64,000 nt of DNA from NCBI RefSeq assembly GCF_001570565.1, contig NZ_BBXE01000013.1, forward strand, positions 576,984 to 640,983, in the 5' to 3' direction. The DNA is from Herbidospora yilanensis (GTDB taxonomy: Bacteria > Actinomycetota > Actinomycetes > Streptosporangiales > Streptosporangiaceae). The notes beneath the pieces were generated by a model. The model was not told the DNA's origin. It was given only the letters and a program-made list of their open reading frames with translations, and did not search any database. Positions 16,339 to 24,683 of this stretch are shown one piece after another; positions within the stretch are counted from its first letter, which is position 1, and each line of letters opens with the position of its first letter. A program made the translations under genes and the position numbers.

Positions 16339-17642
16339 GACCAGCCGCCCCCCGCCGACGGCACGTAGCCGTGGTGGACGAGTTCGTCGATGCAGGCGAT
16401 GGGGGCGTGCGCCACCGCCACCCCGGCCTCCGAGGCGGTGAAGATCTCCGACGACAGGACCCGGCCGTCGCAGCCCGCGACCTCGCGGACGGAGGAGACG
16501 AAGCGCTTGAGCGCGCCGCCCCGGTGGTAGTCGTTGCGCTTCTCGATGAACACCACGAAGTCGATCGCCCCGGCGATGAGCATGTGGGACGCCTCGATCG
16601 GCAACCGCTCCTCGGCCTGCAGGGCGTAGGTCGCGATGCGGTTGAAGACCTCCATCGACGAGTTCGCGTGGATCGTCGACAACGAGCCGTCGTTGCCCTG
16701 GGTCATCGCGTTGAGCATGGTCACGATCTCGTCGCCCAGGACCTCGCCGACGATCACCCGCGACGGGTTCATGCGCAGCGAGCGGCGCACCAGCTCGGCC
16801 ATGGTGATCTCGCCCTGGCCCTCGGAGTTGGGCAGCCGCTGCTCGAAGGCGACCACGTTGGGGTGGAGCTCGGGGAACTGGTCGAGGCCCAGTTCGAGTG
16901 CGCGCTCGACGGTGATCAGGCGCTCGTGGACGGGGATCTCGTTGGCGATCGCGCGCAGCAGGGTGGTCTTCCCCGCGTTGGTCGATCCGGCGATCATGAT
17001 GTTCTTGCGCGCCTGCACCGCCGCCGCGAGGAACCGGGCCAGGTCGGGCGTCAGCGTGCCGTTGCCGACCAGGTCGGTCAGGAACACCTTGCCCAGCCGC
17101 GCCCGCCGGATCGAGATCGCGGGCCGCACGGCGACGTCCATGACCGCCGACAACCGCGACCCGTCGGGGAGGCGCAGGTCGAGCTGGGGGTTGGCGGTGT
17201 CGAAGGGGCGGGACGACAGGCCCGAGTAGGCCGCGAGGATCTGGATGAGCTCGATCAGCTCCTCGTCGGACTCGGCGACCGGCTCGTGGCTGAGCTCCTG
17301 ACCGTCGGCGTAGCTGACGAAGACCCGGTCGCAGCCGTTGATGTCGATGTTCTCGACCTCGGGGTCGTCGAGGAGCGGCTGGAGGCGGCCCACGCCGAAC
17401 AGGGCGGCGTGGATCCCGGCCGCGAGGGCCTCCTCCTCGTCGACGGTCGGCGGGGTGCGGCCCACGCCGATCTCGCCGCGCGCGAACTCTTCGAGGACCT
17501 GGGCGATCAGGGCGCGGGCGAACTGGCGTTCGTCCTCGCCGCTCATCGGCGGGATGCCGCCGGCCTGGTCGAGCCGCCGCTGGTGGGCCAGCCGGTCGCC
17601 GACCTCCTGGCGGAAACGTTTGACGAGCGTGTGGTCGATCAC
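16335..17642 (-). CDS. tadA: TadA/CpaF secretion ATPase
   Basis: A 435-residue hexameric ATPase of the VirB11/CpaF class that powers Tad pilus assembly. The N-terminal helical domain (RQEVGDRLAHQRRLDQAGGI ...) leads to VENIDINGCDRVFVSY, then the ATPase core: Walker A GSTNAGKTTLLRAIANEIP, Asp/His boxes (ITVERALELGLDQFPELHPN), Walker B-like RMNPSRVIVGEVLGDEIVTM and TQGNDGSLSTIHANS. Start GTG 17642 shares GTGA with the tadZ stop. All catalytic elements appear intact. Confidence 0.94.
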   Translation of the reverse strand: MIDHTLVKRFRQEVGDRLAHQRRLDQAGGIPPMSGEDERQFARALIAQVLEEFARGEIGVGRTPPTVDEEEALAAGIHAALFGVGRLQPLLDDPEVENIDINGCDRVFVSYADGQELSHEPVAESDEELIELIQILAAYSGLSSRPFDTANPQLDLRLPDGSRLSAVMDVAVRPAISIRRARLGKVFLTDLVGNGTLTPDLARFLAAAVQARKNIMIAGSTNAGKTTLLRAIANEIPVHERLITVERALELGLDQFPELHPNVVAFEQRLPNSEGQGEITMAELVRRSLRMNPSRVIVGEVLGDEIVTMLNAMTQGNDGSLSTIHANSSMEVFNRIATYALQAEERLPIEASHMLIAGAIDFVVFIEKRNDYHRGGALKRFVSSVREVAGCDGRVLSSEIFTASEAGVAVAHAPIACIDELVHHGYVPSAGGGWS

Positions 17643-18379
17643 GGGGCCACCTTCTTCTGGAGGTGGCCGGCCAGCCGTCCGGCGAGTTCGCGGGCGGTCC
17701 GGATGAGCGGGCTGCGCTCCAGCCGGCCGCCCCATTCGCCGCGCAGCAGTTCGGCGCCCTTGGGGTCGTAGGCTATGCCGCCGACGAACGAGACGTCGTG
17801 GCCCGACACGATGCGCCGCACCTCGTCGAGCGAGGGCCGGTAGTTGCGCGGATCGGCGACCACGACCACACCCGCCCGCCGCTTCAGCAGGGTCAGCCGC
17901 TCGCGCAGGTGGGCGACGTGGTCGAGGCTGGCCCTGGTGAACAGGATGACCTGGTCGGCCTCGTCGACCAGCTCGTTCATGGCGGGCTGTACGCCCAATC
18001 GCCCGCAGTCGGCCAGCACGTCGGCGTGGTCGAGCGCGGCGAACGAGCGCCCCAGCGGGCCCCAGAGCCAGGTCAGCCCGGCGGCCTGCTCGCCGTTGGT
18101 CAGCCCGGCCAGCACGTCGAGGCCGCCGACGAGCCGCTGGGTGTGTTCGTACACCTGGTCGGGGTGGAGCCCCCGCCGGGCCACCGCACCGAGGCTGAGC
18201 AGCCCGCGCGCCGGATTGAGCACCCCGCCGTCGGCCGCCGGCAGCCGGTAGGCGAGGTCTCCCCCGGACGGGTCGCACTCGGCCAGCAGCACCGGACGCG
18301 GCCACACGGCCCCCAGGGCGGTCGCCGCGGTGGTGACCCCGGGCGCGCCCTTGTCGGCGGCGAGCACGATCAGCGCCAT
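17639..18379 (-). CDS. TadZ/CpaE-like MinD/ParA ATPase
   Basis: A 246-residue ParA/MinD-superfamily protein. It starts MALIVLAADKGAPGVTTAAT, a deviant Walker A (KGAPGVTT, with the leading Lys kept) followed by LLAECDPSGGDLAYRL as the switch/Asp region and VLADCGRL as Walker B. It lacks the N-terminal receiver domain of Gram-negative TadZ/CpaE. Such proteins place the pilus apparatus at a chosen site. Three bases separate it from the CpaB-like gene. Confidence 0.85.
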   Translation of the reverse strand: MALIVLAADKGAPGVTTAATALGAVWPRPVLLAECDPSGGDLAYRLPAADGGVLNPARGLLSLGAVARRGLHPDQVYEHTQRLVGGLDVLAGLTNGEQAAGLTWLWGPLGRSFAALDHADVLADCGRLGVQPAMNELVDEADQVILFTRASLDHVAHLRERLTLLKRRAGVVVVADPRNYRPSLDEVRRIVSGHDVSFVGGIAYDPKGAELLRGEWGGRLERSPLIRTARELAGRLAGHLQKKVAP

Positions 18380-18382
18380 CGG

Positions 18383-19084
18383 CTACCTGGCCCCCGGGAG
18401 CACCGCCAGGGCGATCTCCCCGGTCGAGGCGAACGCCGCGACCTGCGGCGACAACGAGGCGTCGACGATCACGGTCACCAGCCCGGAGGCGCCCCGCTCC
18501 GACGACCCGACGCTGTGCACCCGCGCCGAGGGCACCAGCACCTTCTGCGGCACGGCGCCCGCCCGCGCGTTGCCCGGCACGTAGATGACCTGCACGACGT
18601 CGCCGGCGGTCAGGCCCGACGGATATTGCCCCGCCTTGAGCGAGAGCCCGACCCTGGCCCGGTTGGGCCCGACCTCCTCGCTGTCACTGGTGACCATCGT
18701 CTCGGTCAGCAGCGTGCCGGGCAGCAGGGTGACGGCGGCGAAGGTCTTGGCGACCTGGTCGCGGTGGCGCCAGGGGACGTACGCGATCCCGGTGTCGGCG
18801 ATCTGCACCTCGCGCAGCGCGGCGACCGGGATCTGCTGCCCGGCGCCGATCTGCTCGGCGACGCCGACGGCCGAGACGCGGTCGCCGCTGCGCATGACGA
18901 GGAGGGTGCTGGTGAGGGCGCCGCCGACGATGAGGAGCACGGCGACGGCCGCGAGCGCGGGTTTGCGCTCCCGTGGTGGCACCGGCAGCTTGCGCGAGGC
19001 CGGTCCGGAAAGGGTGGGCCGATCGACGGGGGAGCCGTTGACGGGGCGGGGGACGTCCCGGACGGGCTTCTCGCTGGTCCTCAT
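18383..19084 (-). CDS. SAF-domain protein, CpaB/RcpC-like
   Basis: A 233-residue protein opening the Tad operon. After a basic, Pro-rich cytoplasmic tail there is one membrane helix (LAAVAVLLIVGGALTSTLLV), then a SAF/ChapFlgA-like domain (AEQIGAGQQIPVAALREVQI ... VTLLPGTLLTETMV ... GLSLKAGQYPSGLTAGDVV). In Gram-negatives CpaB/RcpC acts in the periplasm with the outer-membrane secretin. Here it must act at the outside of the single membrane. GGGAG lies upstream of the ATG. Confidence 0.82.
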   Translation of the reverse strand: MRTSEKPVRDVPRPVNGSPVDRPTLSGPASRKLPVPPRERKPALAAVAVLLIVGGALTSTLLVMRSGDRVSAVGVAEQIGAGQQIPVAALREVQIADTGIAYVPWRHRDQVAKTFAAVTLLPGTLLTETMVTSDSEEVGPNRARVGLSLKAGQYPSGLTAGDVVQVIYVPGNARAGAVPQKVLVPSARVHSVGSSERGASGLVTVIVDASLSPQVAAFASTGEIALAVLPGAR

Positions 19085-19633
19085 GGGCAGGGAACTCCCA
19101 GATCAAAAGCAATTTAGGATTCGCGACGAAATATCACGCCATTATGGACATCGCCGAACCCGATGGTTCCGAAAAATGGCGAGCCATGCTTATCGGTTAT
19201 AGGTCACGCCGTCAAAGAGAACGGCATCATCGCCCGTTTTCCCAGGTAGACAGGGCGAGAAGTCCCACGGGTCACAAACGCCACAATTGCCCCAGCCTCT
19301 TTCGTATAACACTGAAGCGGGGCACAACCGCAACGGATATGGAATTTCGGTATATATCGCCCGAGCATCCCGGACACCTGTGGACAACCCCACCGGTTTT
19401 CCACAGAAACGCCAGGTGAACACGGTGGATCCGGCGCGGAAGAACCCGGCAAAGGCCCCACTTGAGAGCGGCGCGACCACGCGGACCCTGCCGGAATGCG
19501 GACACGTTGTCCACAGGGTTACCCACAGGCATGCGGCCATGTCCACACACCAACCGATTCGGTCATACACCGCCGTGGTGACGCGCCGTCTCTGTACGGT
19601 GACCCCGCCACCGATCCCCTTGGAGTACCGCCG
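19085..19633. promoter_or_regulatory. Divergent intergenic region between tad operon and eccC
   Basis: 549 bases without a convincing gene, clearly richer in A/T than the flanks. It must hold the promoters of the Tad operon (minus) and of eccC (plus). Its right half contains the DnaA-box-like 9-mers listed separately; near the left end are A/T-rich tracts and the sequence GATATGGAATTTCGGTATAT, which loosely resembles the dispersed element core but lacks its palindrome. Confidence 0.6.
19379..19547. promoter_or_regulatory. Cluster of DnaA-box-like 9-mers
   Basis: Five matches in 169 bases: TTGTCCACA on the minus strand (19379-19387); TTTTCCACA (19397-19405), TTGTCCACA (19507-19515), TTACCCACA (19519-19527) and ATGTCCACA (19539-19547) on the plus strand. 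TTGTCCACA is the preferred DnaA box of high-GC actinobacteria. There is no dnaA or dnaN gene here, so this is not the usual oriC. Confidence 0.6.
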
Positions 19634-22600
19634 ATGCGGATCACCCTCACCGTCGTCGGCAGCGCCGGTCACCGTGACGTGATCGTCGACGGCGACGAGT
19701 CGACCACGGCCACCGGCCTGGCCACCGCCCTCGACACCCGCAACCTGGGCAACGTCGTCCGGCTCCCGCGTGCGCGGGCGCCCTACGGCATCGACAGGGA
19801 CGCGGGTCACGACACGTCACACGGCGCGGGCCACGACACGGGCCACGACGGCGTGCTCTGGCTCGACGGCCGTCCGCTGCCCGCCGACGCGCGCGTGTTC
19901 GGTCTGCTGCGCGACGGCGACCGGGTGGCGCTCGACCCCCGCGGGGCGGCGGCCACCGTGGTCGAGGAGCCGGGTGGCACGGCCGAGTTGCGGGTCGCCG
20001 GTGGCCCGGGAGCCGGGTCGGTCCACCGCCTGGGGCTTGGCGCACACGTGATCGGCGGCGATCCGGCGTGCGCCGTGGCGGTGGCCGACCCTCTTCTCCC
20101 GCCCGAGGCCGCCGTGGTCCGGCTGGGGCCGGCCGCGATCACGGTCGAGCCGGTCGGCACGGTGCCGCTGCGGCTGGCCGGAGAGCCGGTGACCGGGCCG
20201 GTCGACTGGCCCGAGGACGCGGTGCTCGCGATCGGCCATTCGGTCTTCACGGTCGGCCGCGTCGAGCCGCCCGACGCCCACCTCGACGCGCTGCCCGACG
20301 GCGGGCTGGCCTACAACCGGCCGCCCCGGCTGGTGCCGCCCGAGCGGGTGGCCAGGATCGAGGTGCCGCAGGAGCCCCGGAGGGCCGAAGGGGCCCGGCT
20401 GCAACTGCTGGCGGCGTTCCTGCCCGCGGCGTTCGGGCTGGTCATGGCGTGGGCGTTCCAGAACTGGTACTTCCTGCTGATCGCGTTCATGACGCCGATG
20501 ATCATGATCGGCCAGTGGGCGAGCGACCGGCGGCACGGCCGCAAGCAGCACCGCCAGGCGGTCAAAGACCACAAGGCGGCCATGGAGGCCTTCCACCGGG
20601 CGGTCGAGAAGGCCCGCGCGGCCGACGAGGCGGCCCGGCGGGCGGCCGCGCCCGACCCCGCCGAGCTGCTGCTGACCGCGACCGGCCCGAGGCGGCGGCT
20701 CTGGGAGCGGCGCACCCACGACGCCGACGCGCTGCGGTTGCGGGTGGGGCTGGCCGACCTGCCCGCCGAGATCACCTTCGAGCCGCCCTCCCCCGAGCTG
20801 GTGCCGCCGGCCCGCGACGTCCCGGTGGCGCTGGCGATGCGCCGCCTGGGCGTGGCCGGGGTGACCGGCCCCCGGCCGGGCGCTCTGGCGGTCGCGCGCT
20901 GGCTGGTGGCCCAGGCGGCCACCCTGCACAGCCCCCGCGACCTGGCCATCGTCGTGTTGTCGGCGAACCCCGACGGCGCGTCGCAGTGGGGCTGGGTGCG
21001 CTGGTTGCCCCACTGCGTCACCCACGCGACCGGCAGCCTGGCGTCGGTCGGCGGCGACCTCGAATCGGCCGCCCGGCGGGTGGCCGAACTGGCCGCCCTG
21101 ATCACCGAGCGCCAGGGCGACGAGGGCGGCCCGCTGCTGAAGCCGGGCCGGTTGACGGGCGGCCCGTCGAGCTGGAACGACCTGGGCCGCGGCGCCCCCA
21201 AACAGGCCGAGCCGTCGTTCGGCACCTACGACGAGCGGCCCTACGACGTGCTGGTCGTGCTCGACGGCGCCCAGGCGATGCGGGCGCTGCCCGGCATGCC
21301 GCAAGTGCTGCGCCAGGGCCCGCCCGCCGGGGTCTACACGATCGCGGTCGACGACGCCCAGTCGCTCCTGCCGGAAGAGTGCGCGACGGTCGTGGCCTGC
21401 GAGGACGACGGCACGATCCGGCTGCGCGGCGGCGGCCTCGACTCCCTCGGCGCGATCCGGCCCGACCAGGTCTCCCCCGCGTGGGCCGACCGGCTGGCCC
21501 GCTCGCTGGCGCCGCTGCGCGACGTGAGCCGCGACGACCCGTCGGCCGCGCTGCCCGACTCGGCGCGGCTGCTCGACCTGATCGACGTACCGGACAACCC
21601 GGGCCGGTCGACCCGGGCGATCCTGGGCGTGGGCCCCGACGGGCCGTTCGCGGTCGACCTTCGCCGTGACGGCCCCCACGCGCTGATCGCCGGAACCACC
21701 GGCGCGGGCAAGTCCGAGCTCCTCCAGACGCTGATCAGCTCGCTGGCGGCGGTGAACCGGCCCGACGAGATGACGTTCGTGCTGGTCGACTACAAGGGCG
21801 GCGCGGCGTTCAAGGAGTGCGTCCGGCTGCCCCACACGGTCGGCATGGTCAGCGACCTCGACGCCCACCTCACCCAGCGCGCGCTGGCGTCGCTGGCCGC
21901 CGAGATCCGCCGCCGGGAGCGGCTGCTGCTCGACGCCGGGGCCAAGGACATCGACGACTACCTCGAAGACCGCGGCACGACCTGGATCATGGGCGCCACC
22001 GGCGTCCAGCAGGCCACCGCCCCCGGCATCTTCGGCCGGGCCGCCGTCCGGACGACGGGCGTCCGGGAGCCGATGCCGCGCCTGGTGCTGATCATCGACG
22101 AGTTCGCCGCCCTGGTCGCCGAGTTGCCCGAGTTCGTCGAGGGCCTCGTCGACATCGCCCGCCGGGGCCGGTCGCTGGGCATCCACCTGATCCTCGCCAC
22201 CCAGCGCCCCGCCGGTGTGGTGACCGCCGACATCCAGGCCAACACGTCGCTCCGGATCGCGCTTCGGGTCACCGACGCCCGCGAGTCGGCCGACGTCATC
22301 GACGGGCCGGAGGCCGCCCACATCCCCAAGTCCACCCCCGGGCGTTGTTACGTCCGGTCGGGCGCGGGGCCGGCGGTGGCCGTCCAGGCCGCTCGCATCG
22401 GGGGGCGGGCGCCCGGCGGGGGCGGGTCGCCCGGGCAGGTACGGGTGACCGACCTGCCCTGGGAGGCCCTGGGGCGTCCGCCGGCGAGCACCCTCGTCTC
22501 CGAGCTGACCGGCACGACCGACCTGGCCCGCCTGGTCGACCGGGTGATCGAGGTGTCGCGCGGGGTGCCCAAGCAGCCGAGCCCCTGGTTGCCCCCGCTG

Positions 22601-24160
22601 ACCGACCAGGTCGCCCTGCCCGAGGTCGGCGGCGAGACGATCGTGTTCGGCGTGACCGACCTGCCGTGGGCGCAGAAACGGCGCCCTCTGGTGCTGGGCC
22701 CCGGCCACCTGCTGATCGCCGGCACCGCCCGCAGCGGCCGCTCGACGGCCCTGCGGACCATCGCCGGATCGCTGGCCACCCAGGTCACCGCCGACGACGT
22801 CCACCTGCACGCGATCGACTGCGGCTCCGGCGCCCTGCTGCCGCTCGTCGCCCTCCCCCACTGCGGCGCGGTCGTCACCCGCGACCAGCTCGACCGGGTC
22901 GAACGGCTGCTGGCCCGGCTGCGGGCCGAGATCGCGCGGCGGCAGCAGGTCCTGGCCGAGGCCGGTTTCGCGTCGCTGGCCGAGGCGCGGGCGGCGGGCC
23001 TGCGGGAACCGTGGCTGCTGCTGATGATCGACCGGTGGGAGGGGTTCGTCGCGGCCTTCGAGAACTACGATTACGGCCGGCTGGTCGACGGGGTGATGCA
23101 GATCCTCCGCGAGGGTCCCGCCGTGGGCCTGCGGGCGGTGGTGACCTCCGACCGGTCGGGCCTGATCGGCCAGATCTCGACGGTGTTCGACGACCGGCTC
23201 GTGCTGCGGCTGGCCGACCCGGCCGACTACGGCCTGGCCGGGCTCCCGGCGAAGAACGTGCCGTCGGCGATGCCCAACGGCCGGGCGTTGTCGATGAGCG
23301 AACACGGCATCGTGGAGAGCCAGATCGCCCTGCTGGCCGACGACCCCTCGGGCCCCGCCCAGGTGGCGGCCCTCCAGTCCCTCGCCCGCTCGGCGGCCCC
23401 CGCGACGGTCAACCGGCCGCTGCGGGTCGACGCGCTGCCCGCCCGCATCACCGCCGACCAGGCGCTCGGTCTCGTACGCGGCTTCGCACCGCCCTCGCGC
23501 CTGTGGGCCCTCCTGGGGGCGGGCGGCGACGCGCTGGCCCCGATGGGCGTCGACCTGCTGGGCCAGGGCCCGGCGGCGGTGATCGCCGGGCCGGCACGGT
23601 CGGGCCGCTCCTCGACGTTGCTGACGGCGGCGCAGTCGCTGCTCGACCGCGACGTGCCGGTGCTGGTGATCGCGCCTCGCCGCAGCCCGCTGCGGGAGCT
23701 CCGGGGTGTGCTGGCCGTGCTCGACGGCAACGCGCGGAGCGTGCGGGAGGACGACCAGGCGGCGGCCGGCGGCGGCTTCGGCGGGCTGCCGGGGGCGCAC
23801 GACCCGATGAAGCTCCTCGAAGGCCAGGAGAACTACGTCGTGATCGTCGACGACGCCGAGCTCATCTCCCCCGACTCGGCCCTCGGCACGGCCCTCGACG
23901 AGATCCTCCGCACGGCGAGAGACGGCGACCACGGCCTGCTGATCGCGGGCACCACGGGCGACCTGGCCACGGCCTACCGGGGTTTCGTGGCCGAGGCCCG
24001 CAAGGCCCGCACGGGCCTGCTCCTGTCGGTCCAGAGCCCCGCCGACGGCGACCTGTTCAACGTCCGCCTCCCGCGAGGGGCGACGGGCGGCGGCCCGGCC
24101 GGCCGGGGCCTGCTGATCGTCTCGGGCACGGCGACCCCGATCCAGACGGCCGTCCCCTGA
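19634..24160 (+). CDS. EccC/EssC-type FtsK-SpoIIIE ATPase (type VII secretion)
   Basis: A 1508-residue type VII secretion motor. The N-terminal 230 residues include an FHA-like beta domain (RVAGGPGAGSVHRLGLGAHV ... AVLAIGHSVFTVGR). Two membrane helices follow at about 255-300 (LQLLAAFLPAAFGLVMAWAF, WYFLLIAFMTPMIMIGQW), then three FtsK/SpoIIIE domains. Domain 1 has an intact Walker A near residue 686 (AGTTGAGKSELLQTLI) with LVDYKGGAAF and VLIIDEFAALV; domains 2 and 3 (near 1029 and 1319) have Arg in place of the Walker Lys (GTARSGRST, GPARSGRSS). It should move WXG100 proteins; a WXG100 gene lies convergent downstream, but no EccB, EccD, EccE or mycosin gene is nearby. Confidence 0.92.
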   Translation: MRITLTVVGSAGHRDVIVDGDESTTATGLATALDTRNLGNVVRLPRARAPYGIDRDAGHDTSHGAGHDTGHDGVLWLDGRPLPADARVFGLLRDGDRVALDPRGAAATVVEEPGGTAELRVAGGPGAGSVHRLGLGAHVIGGDPACAVAVADPLLPPEAAVVRLGPAAITVEPVGTVPLRLAGEPVTGPVDWPEDAVLAIGHSVFTVGRVEPPDAHLDALPDGGLAYNRPPRLVPPERVARIEVPQEPRRAEGARLQLLAAFLPAAFGLVMAWAFQNWYFLLIAFMTPMIMIGQWASDRRHGRKQHRQAVKDHKAAMEAFHRAVEKARAADEAARRAAAPDPAELLLTATGPRRRLWERRTHDADALRLRVGLADLPAEITFEPPSPELVPPARDVPVALAMRRLGVAGVTGPRPGALAVARWLVAQAATLHSPRDLAIVVLSANPDGASQWGWVRWLPHCVTHATGSLASVGGDLESAARRVAELAALITERQGDEGGPLLKPGRLTGGPSSWNDLGRGAPKQAEPSFGTYDERPYDVLVVLDGAQAMRALPGMPQVLRQGPPAGVYTIAVDDAQSLLPEECATVVACEDDGTIRLRGGGLDSLGAIRPDQVSPAWADRLARSLAPLRDVSRDDPSAALPDSARLLDLIDVPDNPGRSTRAILGVGPDGPFAVDLRRDGPHALIAGTTGAGKSELLQTLISSLAAVNRPDEMTFVLVDYKGGAAFKECVRLPHTVGMVSDLDAHLTQRALASLAAEIRRRERLLLDAGAKDIDDYLEDRGTTWIMGATGVQQATAPGIFGRAAVRTTGVREPMPRLVLIIDEFAALVAELPEFVEGLVDIARRGRSLGIHLILATQRPAGVVTADIQANTSLRIALRVTDARESADVIDGPEAAHIPKSTPGRCYVRSGAGPAVAVQAARIGGRAPGGGGSPGQVRVTDLPWEALGRPPASTLVSELTGTTDLARLVDRVIEVSRGVPKQPSPWLPPLTDQVALPEVGGETIVFGVTDLPWAQKRRPLVLGPGHLLIAGTARSGRSTALRTIAGSLATQVTADDVHLHAIDCGSGALLPLVALPHCGAVVTRDQLDRVERLLARLRAEIARRQQVLAEAGFASLAEARAAGLREPWLLLMIDRWEGFVAAFENYDYGRLVDGVMQILREGPAVGLRAVVTSDRSGLIGQISTVFDDRLVLRLADPADYGLAGLPAKNVPSAMPNGRALSMSEHGIVESQIALLADDPSGPAQVAALQSLARSAAPATVNRPLRVDALPARITADQALGLVRGFAPPSRLWALLGAGGDALAPMGVDLLGQGPAAVIAGPARSGRSSTLLTAAQSLLDRDVPVLVIAPRRSPLRELRGVLAVLDGNARSVREDDQAAAGGGFGGLPGAHDPMKLLEGQENYVVIVDDAELISPDSALGTALDEILRTARDGDHGLLIAGTTGDLATAYRGFVAEARKARTGLLLSVQSPADGDLFNVRLPRGATGGGPAGRGLLIVSGTATPIQTAVP

Positions 24161-24169
24161 CGCGTGGCA

Positions 24170-24200
24170 GGCGTGGTTCCCGGCGCGGGGGAACCACGCC
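24170..24200. terminator. Bidirectional terminator hairpin
   Basis: GGCGTGGTTCCC (24170-24181) pairs perfectly with GGGAACCACGCC (24189-24200) around a 7-base loop, between the convergent eccC and WXG100 genes. Confidence 0.8.
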
Positions 24201-24206
24201 CACTGG

Positions 24207-24479
24207 TCAGCGGGTGGCGGACTCGATGTTGCCTCGGTAGGTGTTGATCGTCCGGGACGCCTCGTTGAGCTCCTCCGACATGCGCTGGAAGGCCGCGCGG
24301 TAGTTCTGCCAGGCGTCGCGGAACCGTTCGGCGCCGGGGCCGGTCCAGACCGAGCCGACCTTGGCGGCCTCGCGGTCGAGGGTGGCCATCGTCGCGCGGA
24401 CCTGGTCGGCCTGCTGGGTGAACTGGGCGGCCATGGTCTGCATCTCCGCCGGGTCGCCGCCGAGCAAGCTCTGACTCAT
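24207..24479 (-). CDS. WXG100 (ESAT-6-like) protein
   Basis: A 90-residue helical hairpin protein of the WXG100 family. It has VWTGPGAERFRDAW at the turn: the canonical Trp-x-Gly motif is present as WTG, with flanking amphipathic helices (PAEMQTMAAQFTQQADQVRA, AAFQRMSEELNEASRTINTY). The ATG at 24479 has GAAGGG with good spacing; in-frame GTG codons upstream are less likely. No C-terminal YxxxD/E secretion signal is evident. Members dimerise and are exported by EccC-type systems; the EccC gene is convergent, sharing only a terminator. Confidence 0.9.
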   Translation of the reverse strand: MSQSLLGGDPAEMQTMAAQFTQQADQVRATMATLDREAAKVGSVWTGPGAERFRDAWQNYRAAFQRMSEELNEASRTINTYRGNIESATR

Positions 24480-24624
24480 CTTTTTTCCCTTCACGGACAC
24501 CGATATGGCGACCTCACGGTAGACGCCGGACCGGCCCTGAGCACTGGTTATGCGCAGTCGCTATAAGCGGGGGCTGTTTTCGGGAGGTCAACGGTGAAAA
24601 ACCGGCGCAAACCCGGGTCGGCGG

Positions 24625-24652
24625 TTGGTCACCCGACGAGGATCCATACACT
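24625..24652 (+). promoter_or_regulatory. Promoter of the carboxylase alpha gene
   Basis: TTGGTC (24625-24630) and TACACT (24647-24652) with a 16-base spacer resemble a sigma-70-type promoter, about 30 bases before the GTG start of the carboxylase gene, which also has GGAG. Confidence 0.5.
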
Positions 24653-24683
24653 CCAGTCTCAGGTCGAGGGATAGGAGCTCCCG

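Noticed and set aside
19330-19360. Third copy of the dispersed element (GATATGGAATTTCGGTATAT)
   Set aside because: Only part of the core matches, the CCGAAATTTCGG palindrome is broken, and no GNRA hairpin follows.
19379-19547. Chromosomal origin oriC
   Set aside because: No dnaA, dnaN or other origin-flanking genes, and only five boxes over 170 bases; kept only as a DnaA-box cluster.
19817-23932. 1371-codon open frame on the minus strand opposite eccC
   Set aside because: It is the complementary shadow of eccC: compositionally Arg/Gly/Asp-rich with no domain, whereas the plus frame has complete FtsK motifs.
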